DNA of 64,000 nucleotides from the NCBI GenBank assembly GCA_950022655.1, contig OX465584.1:29051469-29115468 (forward strand), given 5' to 3'. Positions 12,201 through 27,200 of this stretch are shown piece by piece. Every line of letters starts with the position of its first letter. Positions within the stretch are counted from its first letter, which is position 1. The position numbers and the translations under genes were made by a program. Source of the stretch: Alentia gelatinosa. Its lineage: Eukaryota > Annelida > Polychaeta > Phyllodocida > Polynoidae. The notes below the pieces were generated by a model. It saw only the letters and a program-made list of their open reading frames with translations, had not been told where the DNA came from and made no database searches.

Positions 12201-15200
12201 TCATCAGTGGATGAAAGGTCATCAAAGATTTGATCTAGATGAGGGAACCTGTAGATACGATGCTGGCAGTTGTCCACATAATGTTGAACTTTGTCAGAAA
12301 GGCACAGTGCCATCTCAACTATGTCAAGGTCTTTCACACTGAAAAATACAAGTGAATGACTTGGATGAAGGTACTTGCTACTTCAACATGAGTTTATTCT
12401 ACAGATATGGCTGTATTAACAAGCAATATGAGACGTTAAGGAGATGTTTGGAGGCAGTCTCTTACCCACAAACAGTAGTGTCCGAAACCAAATGGCAGGC
12501 TGCTCCAACTATATCATCCAGGTTATATGCCGTATGACGAGCCAGTTTCCACAGCGTCTGCTCAAATTCTCTGTGTCCAGGTGGAATGCATTTGGAAATC
12601 AAAGTCCATGGTTCTGGACACCTGTCGGCTGTTTGAGAAAGAAAAAAGTAGTGTATTGAAGCTTTTGTCTCAAATGAAACCCATTCATTTGTAAATGGCC
12701 TCTCTTGTATGAAATGCATCTGAAACTGTAAGTAGTACCACCCCATAACAACCTGGAATGCTTCTGAAATAAGTGGACGGGGTATCTTGCTTCTTTCTAA
12801 CATGTCACACTCTTATTTGATGAGGGTTAAGATCAGAAGTGAAGCATTGCTGGCATACCTTCTTCACAGTATTTTCCTGAGAATCCATCCTTGCAGACAC
12901 ATTTATGCATAGGTCTACCTCGAGGCATATCTTTATCAAGATGATCTGCTGCATCAGAATCATCATCCATAGGCTCACAGTTTTTGCAACACCATCCACC
13001 ATTCTGACAAGCCCTATCTGGACAGCCTGCAATGAATCAAAGGAATGCTAAAGCAACTCATTTCTGTGCACTTCCTTACATGCGAACAACATAACAATAG
13101 ATCTACAAAGTGTTCATCAAGTTGCATTTTGCAATTGTGTCTTTCCTATAAAATTGAAAGCCCAACAAGTCATGTAGATCTTTATACTATAGCCTGGAAG
13201 GACATGTTTTCAATGCATACCTTCCATCTCAACTTGGTTGTCACAGAGATGACCTGAGAAGCCCTCTTCACAAATGCACATGAATCCTCCAGGAATATCC
13301 TGGCAGCTTCCCATATGGCAAGGATTGGCCCAACAACCTTTGTGGTCTGTTTGTAAAGTAGGGAGGAAAAGAACACATCCGAGATTAATACAATTTGAAC
13401 AATGAATGTGCTGCTCTGCTACTTTCATGTCTTTGCTCCATATGGTTTTGCTTGAATAGGAAAGATCATGTAATATGTCCTGAGAACCCACCTGGTATGC
13501 ACACTTGTCCAGAATCACTTGTGTTTGCTGAAGGATCTGTATATCCAAATTCACACTGACATGAAAACGATCCAGGTGTATTGATGCATCTCTGGGGGCA
13601 TTTGTTCCATACTGTGGCACACTCATCAATATCTGTTGCAAAAGAACAGAGCAGCAGTTTTGTGAGAATTCAGTACTTAGGAAATGTTGAATGCTGAGCA
13701 AAGGGAAAAGGCTCTGGCCTTGAATTCCATATGGCTGACTGAACTGTAAAGTAAATATGGAGACAAAAATACAACGGAAAGAAAGCCAAGCATTACCTTC
13801 AACATTGACCTCAGAGAGAGTGATTGTCATATTCCTGGCCATAGAATGTGCAGCTGTCTTGTTGAAGAGTCTCTGCAGGTTTTGTGAGTGTATTCCTCGG
13901 TCTGGCTTACCCATGTGTATTGCTGGTTGAGCAACTGTGAGCTGCAGTTTTCCTATCACACTACCTGCCATGAAACTGGTGGCTCTGCAGCTAATAACTG
14001 ACAGGTCCATGGATGACTGAGTGAGTCCTGCTTTAGCCTGTAAGAAAGTTGTGTAGCAAAAAGAGAAGAGGTCAATAGTGGAAAGCGGAATGCATGTGCC
14101 AATCTATCAATTAAAGCCATGTTTGTTAAACCTATATTTGTGAGGATGAAATGCTTTGCATTACATATGTGATTGCCCCATTGGAATAGGATTGGGTAGA
14201 CACTCTACATTCATCCTCTACTTTTCTCTTGTCTGAAAGTAGTTTCCTGGGAGAAGATGTAATTATCTTACCATCTTGCAAAATAGGTGTTCCATCTTCT
14301 TTGCACTTTGGCTTGATAAGTTACCCAGTTCTGCTTTGTACTCAAGTCCATCAACATGGAACATCATTGTGGTAGACCACCGAGTCATTTCTCCTGTTAG
14401 GTGGATGGAAAACAGAGAAGAAGGGAAATGGATTGTTATTTCTGGGGTATATTTAGTGTCAGGTAAACTAGGATCAACTTCATGTGGGGGTTCTCTTTGC
14501 CATTCAGAGAGTCATAGTCTATGAGAAGAATCCTTAAAGGTTACAAGATCAAAGAAGCAGGTTAAAGAGGGAATAACAGCAGCACATAAGTTCTTTCCTT
14601 CTGATATCTCATTTTGTGACGGTGGCTATGAAGTTAGACCCTTGGAGTAAAGAGGGCTCTTACTTATTGGTGTAGATGAACCAAAGCTGGACAATTTACC
14701 TGTATATCTGTCACAGAACCGCCCAGTGAAATTGTTGAAGCACTTGCAATTTTCTTGGATGCAAGTTCCATTGCGACAAGGACGCTCAGGGCAAGCTAGA
14801 AATAAAGAGATGCATTTGAAATAGTCTGCTGTGATTGTCACTATATAAAAGCCAAAGTAGGTTATTTACTTTTGACAGAGAAGATATGATCTATAAAGAC
14901 AAAGTTACACTACAGCATACAAGACCAAAAGGACAAAAATAAGAAATATGCTCACATGATGAACAACTGTCATTGATGGACTGAATCAGTTCCGTTACAC
15001 CATCCATCAAGATATCCTCGTCTATGGCTGTGCCAAATAAGGCTTGTTGAGTAGTTTTTATCTGAGAACCATTTCGTGATGCAAAGCCCTGCAGGGGTTG
15101 GAGACATTGTTCTGAAAATTCTGACCACATCTGTACCAGGCAGCCCTCAACCTGGTTCCATTCCAGAGTCTTATCATCCTGTGAAGGTAGCCTGAAGTGG

Positions 15201-18200
15201 AATGTATTATCTGGTTTCAACAGATTTTGGTGCTAGGACACTCAGGTAAGTAGCACTAGGTATTGGGAAATTAGGTCATAGTTCTTGGTAGGGTGAAATT
15301 ATATTCAGAATTGAAAGTTTGGGACAAACCTGCATATGTCCTTGGTCTCTCCTTGAAGCCATTCAAACCAGTCAAACCTTGGCCAAGGGGCTTTATGCCA
15401 TGAGACATTGATACAGCTGGCAAGAGGCCCATCCATTAGGAAACACCTGGGTTTGTCTGTGAAAAGAAATACACTTTATGCAGAGACTGTAGTTGATGTC
15501 AGCTTGATTTGATGAGAGAATGCCAGTGGACAAAGGCCCCTAGAGAAGAAACAAATCAGCAAGCAAAATTGCAATCTCTTCCATCTTACCTGCAATTTCA
15601 CAAGCAGCATCAACTGTTTTTACCATCGAGGCAACAAGATGGATCTGACGATGAAGGCTGTCATAGATCCTTTCCATAAGCATGGATACCTTTTCACCCA
15701 AGTGCATATCATCCAACGGTGGCATCATGGTAGTATCATTCATTACATCTGGCATCATGCCTGGACGAGGCACCCGAGAAGGAGTCATAGCCATAGGCAT
15801 ATCATTGCGGTTTCCTCTATGAGATGGTCCCTTTGAAAGTTGGTCAAGGAGGCCAATGGTCTTGTTGACTAGTAGAGCAGTTGGCATGCTTCTCATCCAG
15901 TCCATGTAGATGTCCTTGACCCCTCGTATACAAGTGTAAGCATCTTCTGTAGCTGTCTTTGGCATTTCCCTAGCAAAGAGTCAACAAAAGTCATGCTGTT
16001 AGAAATAAGTTACAACCCTCACGGGCAAACCACCAAGACACAAACAAAAAGACAGAGGTAGATGTGGAATAGCAGATAGATATACAGCTGCCCTCTATGT
16101 GTAGAGAAATCTTGAGACATACCTGCACATGCCTGGTAAAAGTGGTGACTGTTGAAGGAGTGTAGAAATGCCTCCCTGTTTCGCAATATAGAGCAGGAAG
16201 TATTCCTCGGTCTCATTCAATTTGTCCAGCCCGTGGAAGAGAGGATTCTCAGTGCATTCAGAAGGCAATCCGTTGCACAGACGGCCACCTAGGAGACAAG
16301 ATAGAGACATATGATTCAGATAATACCCTGTTGACACATTGCATTGAGTGATTTTATGCCACGTCCGGACATTTGGCAGAGTGCATCACATTCCAGATTG
16401 AAAAGAAGCATATATGATATTTGATGGGTCATTTTGTTTATTTTCAGCCTGACAGATTTCCAGTTGGAATCTACACTAGTCATTTACTCTTGTTGAGAGA
16501 AACTTACCTGAATGACAGAGACCAACGACGTGATAAACCAGAGAATGTACAATCTCTAGTGCATTTCCAAGATTGGTATTTGGTGCCAGTAGTGACTCCT
16601 TATCCATGGCATCATCAGTGGATGAAAGGTCATCAAAGATTTGATCTAGATGAGGGAACCTGTAGATACGATGCTGGCAGTTGTCCACATAATGTTGAAC
16701 TTTGTCAGAAAGGCACAGTGCCATCTCAACTATGTCAAGGTCTTTCACACTGAAAAATACAAGTGAATGACTTGGATGAAGGTACTTGCTACTTCAACAT
16801 GAGTTTATTCTACAGATATGGCTGTATTAACAAGCAATATGAGACGTTAAGGAGATGTTTGGAGGCAGTCTCTTACCCACAAACAGTAGTGTCCGAAACC
16901 AAATGGCAGGCTGCTCCAACTATATCATCCAGGTTATATGCCGTATGACGAGCCAGTTTCCACAGCGTCTGCTCAAATTCTCTGTGTCCAGGTGGAATGC
17001 ATTTGGAAATCAAAGTCCATGGTTCTGGACACCTGTCGGCTGTTTGAGAAAGAAAAAAGTAGTGTATTGAAGCTTTTGTCTCAAATGAAACCCATTCATT
17101 TGTAAATGGCCTCTCTTGTATGAAATGCATCTGAAACTGTAAGTAGTACCACCCCATAACAACCTGGAATGCTTCTGAAATAAGTGGACGGGGTATCTTG
17201 CTTCTTTCTAACATGTCACACTCTTATTTGATGAGGGTTAAGATCAGAAGTGAAGCATTGCTGGCATACCTTCTTCACAGTATTTTCCTGAGAATCCATC
17301 CTTGCAGACACATTTATGCATAGGTCTACCTCGAGGCATATCTTTATCAAGATGATCTGCTGCATCAGAATCATCATCCATAGGCTCACAGTTTTTGCAA
17401 CACCATCCACCATTCTGACAAGCCCTATCTGGACAGCCTGCAATGAATCAAAGGAATGCTAAAGCAACTCATTTCTGTGCACTTCCTTACATGCGAACAA
17501 CATAACAATAGATCTACAAAGTGTTCATCAAGTTGCATTTTGCAATTGTGTCTTTCCTATAAAATTGAAAGCCCAACAAGTCATGTAGATCTTTATACTA
17601 TAGCCTGGAAGGACATGTTTTCAATGCATACCTTCCATCTCAACTTGGTTGTCACAGAGATGACCTGAGAAGCCCTCTTCACAAATGCACATGAATCCTC
17701 CAGGAATATCCTGGCAGCTTCCCATATGGCAAGGATTGGCCCAACAACCTTTGTGGTCTGTTTGTAAAGTAGGGAGGAAAAGAACACATCCGAGATTAAT
17801 ACAATTTGAACAATGAATGTGCTGCTCTGCTACTTTCATGTCTTTGCTCCATATGGTTTTGCTTGAATAGGAAAGATCATGTAATATGTCCTGAGAACCC
17901 ACCTGGTATGCACACTTGTCCAGAATCACTTGTGTTTGCTGAAGGATCTGTATATCCAAATTCACACTGACATGAAAACGATCCAGGTGTATTGATGCAT
18001 CTCTGGGGGCATTTGTTCCATACTGTGGCACACTCATCAATATCTGTTGCAAAAGAACAGAGCAGCAGTTTTGTGAGAATTCAGTACTTAGGAAATGTTG
18101 AATGCTGAGCAAAGGGAAAAGGCTCTGGCCTTGAATTCCATATGGCTGACTGAACTGTAAAGTAAATATGGAGACAAAAATACAACGGAAAGAAAGCCAA

Positions 18201-21200
18201 GCATTACCTTCAACATTGACCTCAGAGAGAGTGATTGTCATATTCCTGGCCATAGAATGTGCAGCTGTCTTGTTGAAGAGTCTCTGCAGGTTTTGTGAGT
18301 GTATTCCTCGGTCTGGCTTACCCATGTGTATTGCTGGTTGAGCAACTGTGAGCTGCAGTTTTCCTATCACACTACCTGCCATGAAACTGGTGGCTCTGCA
18401 GCTAATAACTGACAGGTCCATGGATGACTGAGTGAGTCCTGCTTTAGCCTGTAAGAAAGTTGTGTAGCAAAAAGAGAAGAGGTCAATAGTGGAAAGCGGA
18501 ATGCATGTGCCAATCTATCAATTAAAGCCATGTTTGTTAAACCTATATTTGTGAGGATGAAATGCTTTGCATTACATATGTAATTGCCCCATTGGAATAG
18601 GATTGGGTAGACACTCTGCATTCATCCTCTACTTTTCTCTTGTCTGAAAGTAGTTTCCTGGGAGAAGATGTAATTATCTTACCATCTTGCAAAATAGGTG
18701 TTCCATCTTCTTTGCACTTTGGCTTGATAAGTTACCCAGTTCTGCTTTGTACTCAAGTCCATCAACATGGAACATCATTGTGGTAGACCACCGAGTCATT
18801 TCTCCTGTTAGGTGGATGGAAAACAGAGAAGAAGGGAAATGGATTGTTATTTCTGGGGTATATTTAGTGTCAGGTAAACTAGGATCAACTTCATGTGGGG
18901 GTTCTCTTTGCCATTCAGAGAGTCATAGTCTATGAGAAGAATCCTTAAAGGTTACAAGATCAAAGAAGCAGGTTAAAGAGGGAATATCAGCAGCACATAA
19001 GTTCTTTCCTTCTGATATCTCATTTTGTGACGGTGGCTATGAAGTTAGACCCTTGGAGTAAAGAGGGCTCTTACTTATTGGTGTAGATGAACCAAAGCCG
19101 GACAATTTACCTGTATATCTGTCACAGAACCGCCCAGTGAAATTGTTGAAGCACTTGCAATTTTCTTGGATGCAAGTTCCATTGCGACAAGGACGCTCAG
19201 GGCAAGCTAGAAATAAAGAGATGCATTTGAAATAGTCTGCTGTGATTGTCACTATATAAAAGCCAAAGTAGGTTATTTACTTTTGACAGAGAAGATATGA
19301 TCTATAAAGACAAAGTTACACTACAGCATACAAGACCAAAAGGACAAAAATAAGAAATATGCTCACATGATGAACAACTATCATTGATGGACTGAATCAG
19401 TTGCGTTACACCATCCATCAAGATATCCTCGTCTATGGCTGTGCCAAATAAGGCTTGTTGAGTAGTTCTTATCTGAGAACCATTTCGTGATGCAAAGCCC
19501 TGCAGGGGTTGGAGACATTGTTCTGAAAATTCTGACCACATCTGTACCAGGCAGCCCTCAACCTGGTTCCATTCCAGAGTCTTATCATCCTGTGAAGGTA
19601 GCCTGAAGTGGAATGTATTATCTGGTTTCAACAGCTTTTTGATGCTAGGACACTCAGGTAAGTAGCACTAGGTATTGGGAATTTAGGTCATAGTTCTTGG
19701 TAGGGTGAAATTATATTCAGAATTGAAAGTTTGGGACAAACCTGCATATGTCCTTGGTCTCTCCTTGAAGCCATTCAAACCAGTCAAACCTTGGCCAAGG
19801 GGCTTTATGCCATGAGACATTGATACAGCTGGCAAGAGGCCCATCCATTAGGAAACACCTGGGTTTGTCTGTGAAAAGAAATACACTTTATGTAGAGACT
19901 GTAGTTGATGTCAGCTTGATTTGACGAGAGAATGCCAGTGGATAAAAAGCCCCAAGAGAAGAAACAAATCAGCAAGCAAAATTGCAATCTCTTCCATCTT
20001 ACCTGCAATTTCACAAGCAGCATCAACTGTTTTTACCATAGAGGCAACAAGATGGATCTGACGATGAAGGCTGTCATAGATCCTTTCCATGAGCATGGAT
20101 ACCTTTTCACTCAAGTGCATATCATCCAACGGTGGCATCATGGTAGTATCATTCATTATATCTGGCATCATGCCTGGACGAGGCACCCGAGAAGGAGTCA
20201 TAGCCATAGGCATATCATTGCGGTTTCCTCTATGAGATGGTCCCTTTGAAAGTTGGTCAAGGAGGCCAATGGTCTTGTTGACTAGTAGAGCAGTTGGCAT
20301 GCTTCTCATCCAGTCCATGTAGATGTCCTTTACCCCTCGTATACAAGTGTAAGCATCTTCTGTAGCTATCTTTGGCAATTCCCTAGCAAAGAGTCAACAA
20401 AAGTCATGCTGTTAGAAATAAGTTACAACCCTCACGGGCAAACCACCAAGACACAAACAAAAAGACAGAGGTAGATGTGGAATAGCAGATAGATATACAG
20501 CTGCCCTCTATGTGTAGAGAAATCTTGAGACATACCTGCACATGCCTGGTAAAAGTGGTGACTGTTGAAGGAGTGTAGAAATGCCTCCCTGTTTCGCAAT
20601 ATAGAGCAGGAAGTATTCCTCGGTCTCATTCAATTTGTCAAGCCCGTGGAAGAGAGGATTCTCAGTGCATTCAGAAGGCAATCCGTTGCACAGACGGCCA
20701 CCTAGGAGACAAGATAGAGACATATGATTCAGATAATACCCTGTTGACACATTGCATTAAGTGATATATGATATTTGATGGGTCATTTTGTTCATTTTCA
20801 GCCTGACAGATTTCCAGTTGGAATCTACACTAGTCATTTACTCTTGTTGAGAGAAACTTACCTGAATGACAGAGACCAACGACGTGATAAACCAGAGAAT
20901 GCACAATCTCTAGTGCATTTCCAAGATTGGTATTAGGTGCCAGTAGTGACTCCTTATCCATGGCATCATCAGTGGATGGAAGGTCATCAAAGATTTGATC
21001 TAGATGAGGGAACCTGTAGATACGATGCTGGCAGTTGTCCACATAATGTTGAACTTTGTCAGAAAGGCACAGTGCCATCTCAACTATGTCAAGGTCTTTC
21101 ACACTGAAAAATACAAGTGAATGACTTGGATGAAGGTACTTGCTACTTCAACATGAGTTTATTCTACAGATATGGCTGTATTAACAAGCAACATGAGACG

Positions 21201-24200
21201 TTAAGGAGATGTTTGGAGGCAGTCTCTTACCCACAAACAGTAGTGTCCGAAACCAAATGGCAGGCTGCTCCAACTATATCATCCAGGTTATATGCTGTAT
21301 GACGAGCCAGTTTCCACAGCGTCTGCTCAAATTCTCTGTGTCCAGGTGGAATGCATTTGGAAATCAAAGTCCATGGTTTTGGACACCTGTCGGCTGTTTG
21401 AGAAAGAAAAAAGTAGTGTATTGAAGCTTTTGTCTCAAATGAAACCCATTCATTTGTAAATGGCCTCTCTTGTATGAAATGCATCTGAAACTGTAAGTAG
21501 TACCACCCCATAACAACCTGTCACACTCTTATTTGATGAGGGTTAAGATCAGAAGTGAAGCATTGCTGGCATACCTTCTTCACAGTATTTTCCTGAGAAT
21601 CCATCCTTGCAGACACATTTATGCATAGGTCTACCTCGAGGCATATCATTATCAAGATGATCTGCTGCATCAGAATCATCATCCATAGGCTCACAGTTTT
21701 TGCAACACCATCCACCATTCTGACAAGCCCTATCTGGACAGCCTGCAATGAATCAAAGGAATGCTAAAGCAACTCATTTCTGTGCACTTCCTTACATGCG
21801 AACAACATAACAATAGATCTACAAAGTGTTCATCAAGTTGCATTTTGCAATTGTGTCTTTCCTATAAAATTGAAAGCCCAACAAGTCATGTAGATCTTTA
21901 TACTATAGCCTGGAAGGACATGTTTTCAATGCATACCTTCCATCTCAACTTGGTTGTCACAGAGATGACCTGAGAAGCCCTCTTCACAAATGCACATGAA
22001 TCCTCCAGGAATATCCTGGCAGCTTCCCATATGGCAAGGATTGGCCCAACAACCTTTGTGGTCTGTTTGTAAAGTAGGGAGGAAAAGAACACATCCGAGA
22101 TTAATACAATTTGAACAATGAATGTGCTGCTCTGCTACTTTCATGTCTTTGCTCCATATGGTTTTGCTTGAATAGGAAAGATCATGTAATATGTCCTGAG
22201 AACCCACCTGGTATGCACACTTGTCCAGAATCACTTGTGTTTGCTGAAGGATCTGTATATCCAAATTCACACTGACATGAAAACGATCCAGGTGTATTGA
22301 TGCATCTCTGGGGGCATTTGTTCCATACTGTGGCACACTCATCAATATCTGTTGCAAAAGAACAGAGCAGCAGTTTTGTGAGAATTCAGTACTTAGGAAA
22401 TGTTGAATGCTGAGCAAAGGGAAAAGGCTCTGGCCTTGAATTCCATATGGCTGACTGAACTGTAAAGTAAATATGGAGACAAAAATACAACGGAAAGAAA
22501 GCCAAGCATTACCTTCAACATTGACCTCAGAGAGAGTGATTGTCATATTCCTGGCCATAGAATGTGCAGCTGTCTTGTTGAAGAGTCTCTGCAGGTTTTG
22601 TGAGTGTATTCCTCGGTCTGGCTTACCCATGTGTATTGCTGGTTGAGCAACTGTGAGCTGCAGTTTTCCTATCACACTACCTGCCATGAAACTGGTGGCT
22701 CTGCAGCTAATAACTGACAGGTCCATGGATGACTGAGTGAGTCCTGCTTTAGCCTGTAAGAAAGTTGTGTAGCAAAAAGAGAATAGGTCAATAGTGGAAA
22801 GTGGAATGCATGTGCCAATCTATCAATTAAAGCCATGTTTGTTAAACCTATATTTGTGAGGATGAAATGCTTTGCATTACATATGTGATTGCCCCATTGG
22901 AATAGGATTGGGTAGACACTCTGCATTCATCCTCTACTTTTCTCTTGTCTGAAAGTAGTTTCCTGGGAGAAGATGTAATTATCTTACCATCTTGCAAAAT
23001 AGGTGTTCCATCTTCTTTGCACTTTGGCTTGATAAGTTACCCAGTTCTGCTTTGTACTCAAGTCCATCAACATGGAACATCATTGTGGTAGACCACCGAG
23101 TCATTTCTCCTGTTAGGTGAATGGAAAACAGAGAAGAAGGGAAATGGATTGTTATTTCTGGGGTATATTTAGTGTCAGGTAAACTAGGATCAACTTCATG
23201 TGGGGGTTCTCTTTGCCATTCAGAGAGTCATAGTCTATGAGAAGAATCCTTAAAGGTTACAAGATCAAAGAAGCAGGTTAAAGAGGGAATATCAGCAGCA
23301 CATAAGTTCTTTCCTTCTGATATCTCATTTTGTGACGGTGGCTATGAAGTTAGACCCTTGGAGTAAAGAGGGCTCTTACTTATTGGTGTAGATGAACCAA
23401 AGCCGGACAATTTACCTGTATATCTGTCACAGAACCGCCCAGTGAAATTGTTGAAGCACTTGCAATTTTCTTGGATGCAAGTTCCATTGCGACAAGGACG
23501 CTCAGGGCAAGCTAGAAATAAAGAGATGCATTTGAAATAGTCTGCTGTGATTGTCACTATATAAAAGCCAAAGTAGGTTATTTACTTTTGACAGAGAAGA
23601 TATGATCTATAAAGACAAAGTTACACTACAGCATACAAGACCAAAAGGACAAAAATAAGAAATATGCTCACATGATGAACAACTGTCATTGATGGACTGA
23701 ATCAGTTCCGTTACACCATCCATCAAGATATCCTCGTCTATGGCTGTGCCAAATAAGGCTTGTTGAGTAGTTCTTATCTGAGAACCATTTCGTGATGCAA
23801 AGCCCTGCAGGGGTTGGAGACATTGTTCTGAAAATTCTGACCACATCTGTACCAGGCAGCCCTCAACCTGGTTCCATTCCAGAGTCTTATCATCCTGTGA
23901 AGGTAGCCTGAAGTGGAATGTATTATCTGGTTTCAACAGCTTTTTGATGCTAGGACACTCAGGTAAGTAGCACTAGGTATTGGGAAATTAGGTCATAGTT
24001 CTTGGTAGGGTGAAATTATATTCAGAATTGAAAGTTTGGGACAAACCTGCATATGTCCTTGGTCTCTCCTTGAAGCCATTCAAACCAGTCAAATCTTGGC
24101 CAAGGGGCTTTATGCCATGAGACATTGATACAGCTGGCAAGAGGCCCATCCATTAGGAAACACCTGGGTTTGTCTGTGAAAAGAAATACACTTTATGTAG

Positions 24201-27200
24201 AGACTGTAGTTGATGTCAGCTTGATTTGACGAGAGAATGCCAGTGGACAAAAAGCCCCCAGAGAAGAAACAAATCAGCAAGCAAAATTGCAATCTCTTCC
24301 ATCTTACCTGCAATTTCACAAGCAGCATCAACTGTTTTTACCATCGAGGCAACAAGATGGATCTGACGATGAAGGCTGTCATAGATCCTTTCCATGAGCA
24401 TGGATACCTTTTCACTCAAGTGCATATCATCCAACGGTGGCATCATGGTAGTATCATTCATTATATCTGGCATCATGCCTGGACGAGGCACCCGAGAAGG
24501 AGTCATAGCCATAGGCATATCATTGCGGTTTCCTCTATGAGATGGTCCCTTTGAAAGTTGGTCAAGGAGGCCAATGGTCTTGTTGACTAGTAGAGCAGTT
24601 GGCATGCTTCTCATCCAGTCCATGTAGATGTCCTTTACCCCTCGTATACAAGTGTAAGCATCTTCTGTAGCTGTCTTTGGCAATTCCCTAGCAAAGAGTC
24701 AACAAAAGTCATGCTGTTAGAAATAAGTTACAACCCTCACGGGCAAACCACCAAGACACAAACAAAAAGACAGAGGTAGATGTGGAATAGCAGATAGATA
24801 TACAGCTGCCCTCTATGTGTAGAGAAATCTTGAGACATACCTGCACATGCCTGGTAAAAGTGGTGACTGTTGAAGGAGTGTAGAAATGCCTCCCTGTTTC
24901 GCAATATAGAGCAGGAAGTATTCCTCGGTCTCATTCAATTTGTCAAGCCCGTGGAAGAGAGGATTCTCAGTGCATTCAGAAGGCAATCCGTTGCACAGAC
25001 GGCCACCTAGGAGACAAGATAGAGACATATGATTCAGATAATACCCTGTTGACACATTGCATTAAGTGATATATGATATTTGATGGGTCATTTTGTTCAT
25101 TTTCAGCCTGACAGATTTCCAGTTGGAATCTACACTAGTCATTTACTCTTGTTGAGAGAAACTTACCTGAATGACAGAGACCAACGACGTGATAAACCAG
25201 AGAATGCACAATCTCTAGTGCATTTCCAAGATTGGTATTAGGTGCCAGTAGTGACTCCTTATCCATGGCATCATCAGTGGATGGAAGGTCATCAAAGATT
25301 TGATCTAGATGAGGGAACCTGTAGATACGATGCTGGCAGTTGTCCACATAATGTTGAACTTTGTCAGAAAGGCACAGTGCCATCTCAACTATGTCAAGGT
25401 CTTTCACACTGAAAAATACAAGTGAATGACTTGGATGAAGGTACTTGCTAATTCAACATGAGTTTATTCTACAGATATGGCTGTATTAACAAGCAACATG
25501 AGACGTTAAGGAGATGTTTGGAGGCAGTCTCTTACCCACAAACAGTAGTGTCCGAAACCAAATGGCAGGCTGCTCCAACTATATCATCCAGGTTAAATGC
25601 CGTATGACGAGCCAGTTTCCACAGCGTCTGCTCAAATTCTCTGTGTCCAGGTGGAATGCATTTGGAAATCAAAGTCCATGGTTCTGGACACCTGTCGGCT
25701 GTTTTGAGAAAGAAAAAAGTAGTGTATTGAAGCTTTTGTCTCAAATGAAACCCATTCATTTGTAAATGGCCTCTCTTGTATGAAATGCATCTGAAACTGT
25801 AAGTAGTACCACCCCATAACAACCTGGAATGCTTCTGAAATAAGTGGACAGGGTATCTTGCTTCTTTCTAACATTTCACACTCTTATTTGATGAGGGTTA
25901 AGATCAGAAGTGAAGCATTGCTGGCATACCTTCTTCACAGTATTTTCCTGAGAATCCATCCTTGCAGACACATTTATGCATAGGTCTACCTCGAGGCATA
26001 TCTTTATCAAGATGATCTGCTGCGTCAGAATCATCATCCATAGGCTCACAGTTTTTGCAACACCATCCACCATTCTGACAAGCCCTATCTGGACAGCCTG
26101 CAATGAATCAAAGGAATGCTAAAGCAACTCATTTCTGTGCACTTCCTTACATGCGAACAACATAACAATAGATCTACAAAGTGTTCATCAAGTTGCATTT
26201 TGCAATTGTGTCTTTCCTATAAAATTGAAAGCCCAACAAGTCATGTAGATCTTTATACTATAGCCTGGAAGGACATGTTTTCAATGCATACCTTCCATCT
26301 CAACTTGGTTGTCACAGAGATGACCTGAGAAGCCCTCTTCACAAATGCACATGAATCCTCCAGGAATATCCTGGCAGCTTCCCATATGGCAAGGATTGGC
26401 CCAACAACCTTTGTGGTCTGTTTGTAAAGTAGGGAGGAAAAGAACACATCCGAGATTAATACAATTTGAACAATGAATGTGCTGCTCTGCTACTTTCATG
26501 TCTTTGCTCCATATGGTTTTGCTTGAATAGGAAAGATCATGTAATATGTCCTGAGAACCCACCTGGTATGCACACTTGTCCAGAATCACTTGTGTTTGCT
26601 GAAGGATCTGTATATCCAAATTCACACTGACATGAAAACGATCCAGGTGTATTGATGCATCTCTGGGGGCATTTGTTCCATACTGTGGCACACTCATCAA
26701 TATCTGTTGCAAAAGAACAGAGCAGCAGTTTTGTGAGAATTCAGTACTTAGGATATGTTGAATGCTGAGCAAAGGGAAAAGGCTCTGGCCTTGAATTCCA
26801 TATGGCTGACTGAACTGTAAAGTAAATATGGAGACAAAAATACAACGGAAAAAAAGCCAAGCATTACCTTCAACATTGACCTCAGAGAGAGTGATTGTCA
26901 TATTCCTGGCCATAGAATGTGCAGCTGTCTTGTTGAAGAGTCTCTGCAGGTTTTGTGAGTGTATTCCTCGGTCTGGCTTACCCATGTGTATTGCTGGTTG
27001 AGCAACTGTGAGCTGCAGTTTTCCTATCACACTACCTGCCATGAAACTGGTGGCTCTGCAGCTAATAACTGACAGGTCCATGGATGACTGAGTGAGTCCT
27101 GCTTTAGCCTGTAAGAAAGTTGTGTAGCAAAAAGAGAAGAGGTCAATAGTGGAAAGTGGAATGCATGTGCCAATCTATCAATTAAAGCCATGTTTGTTAA

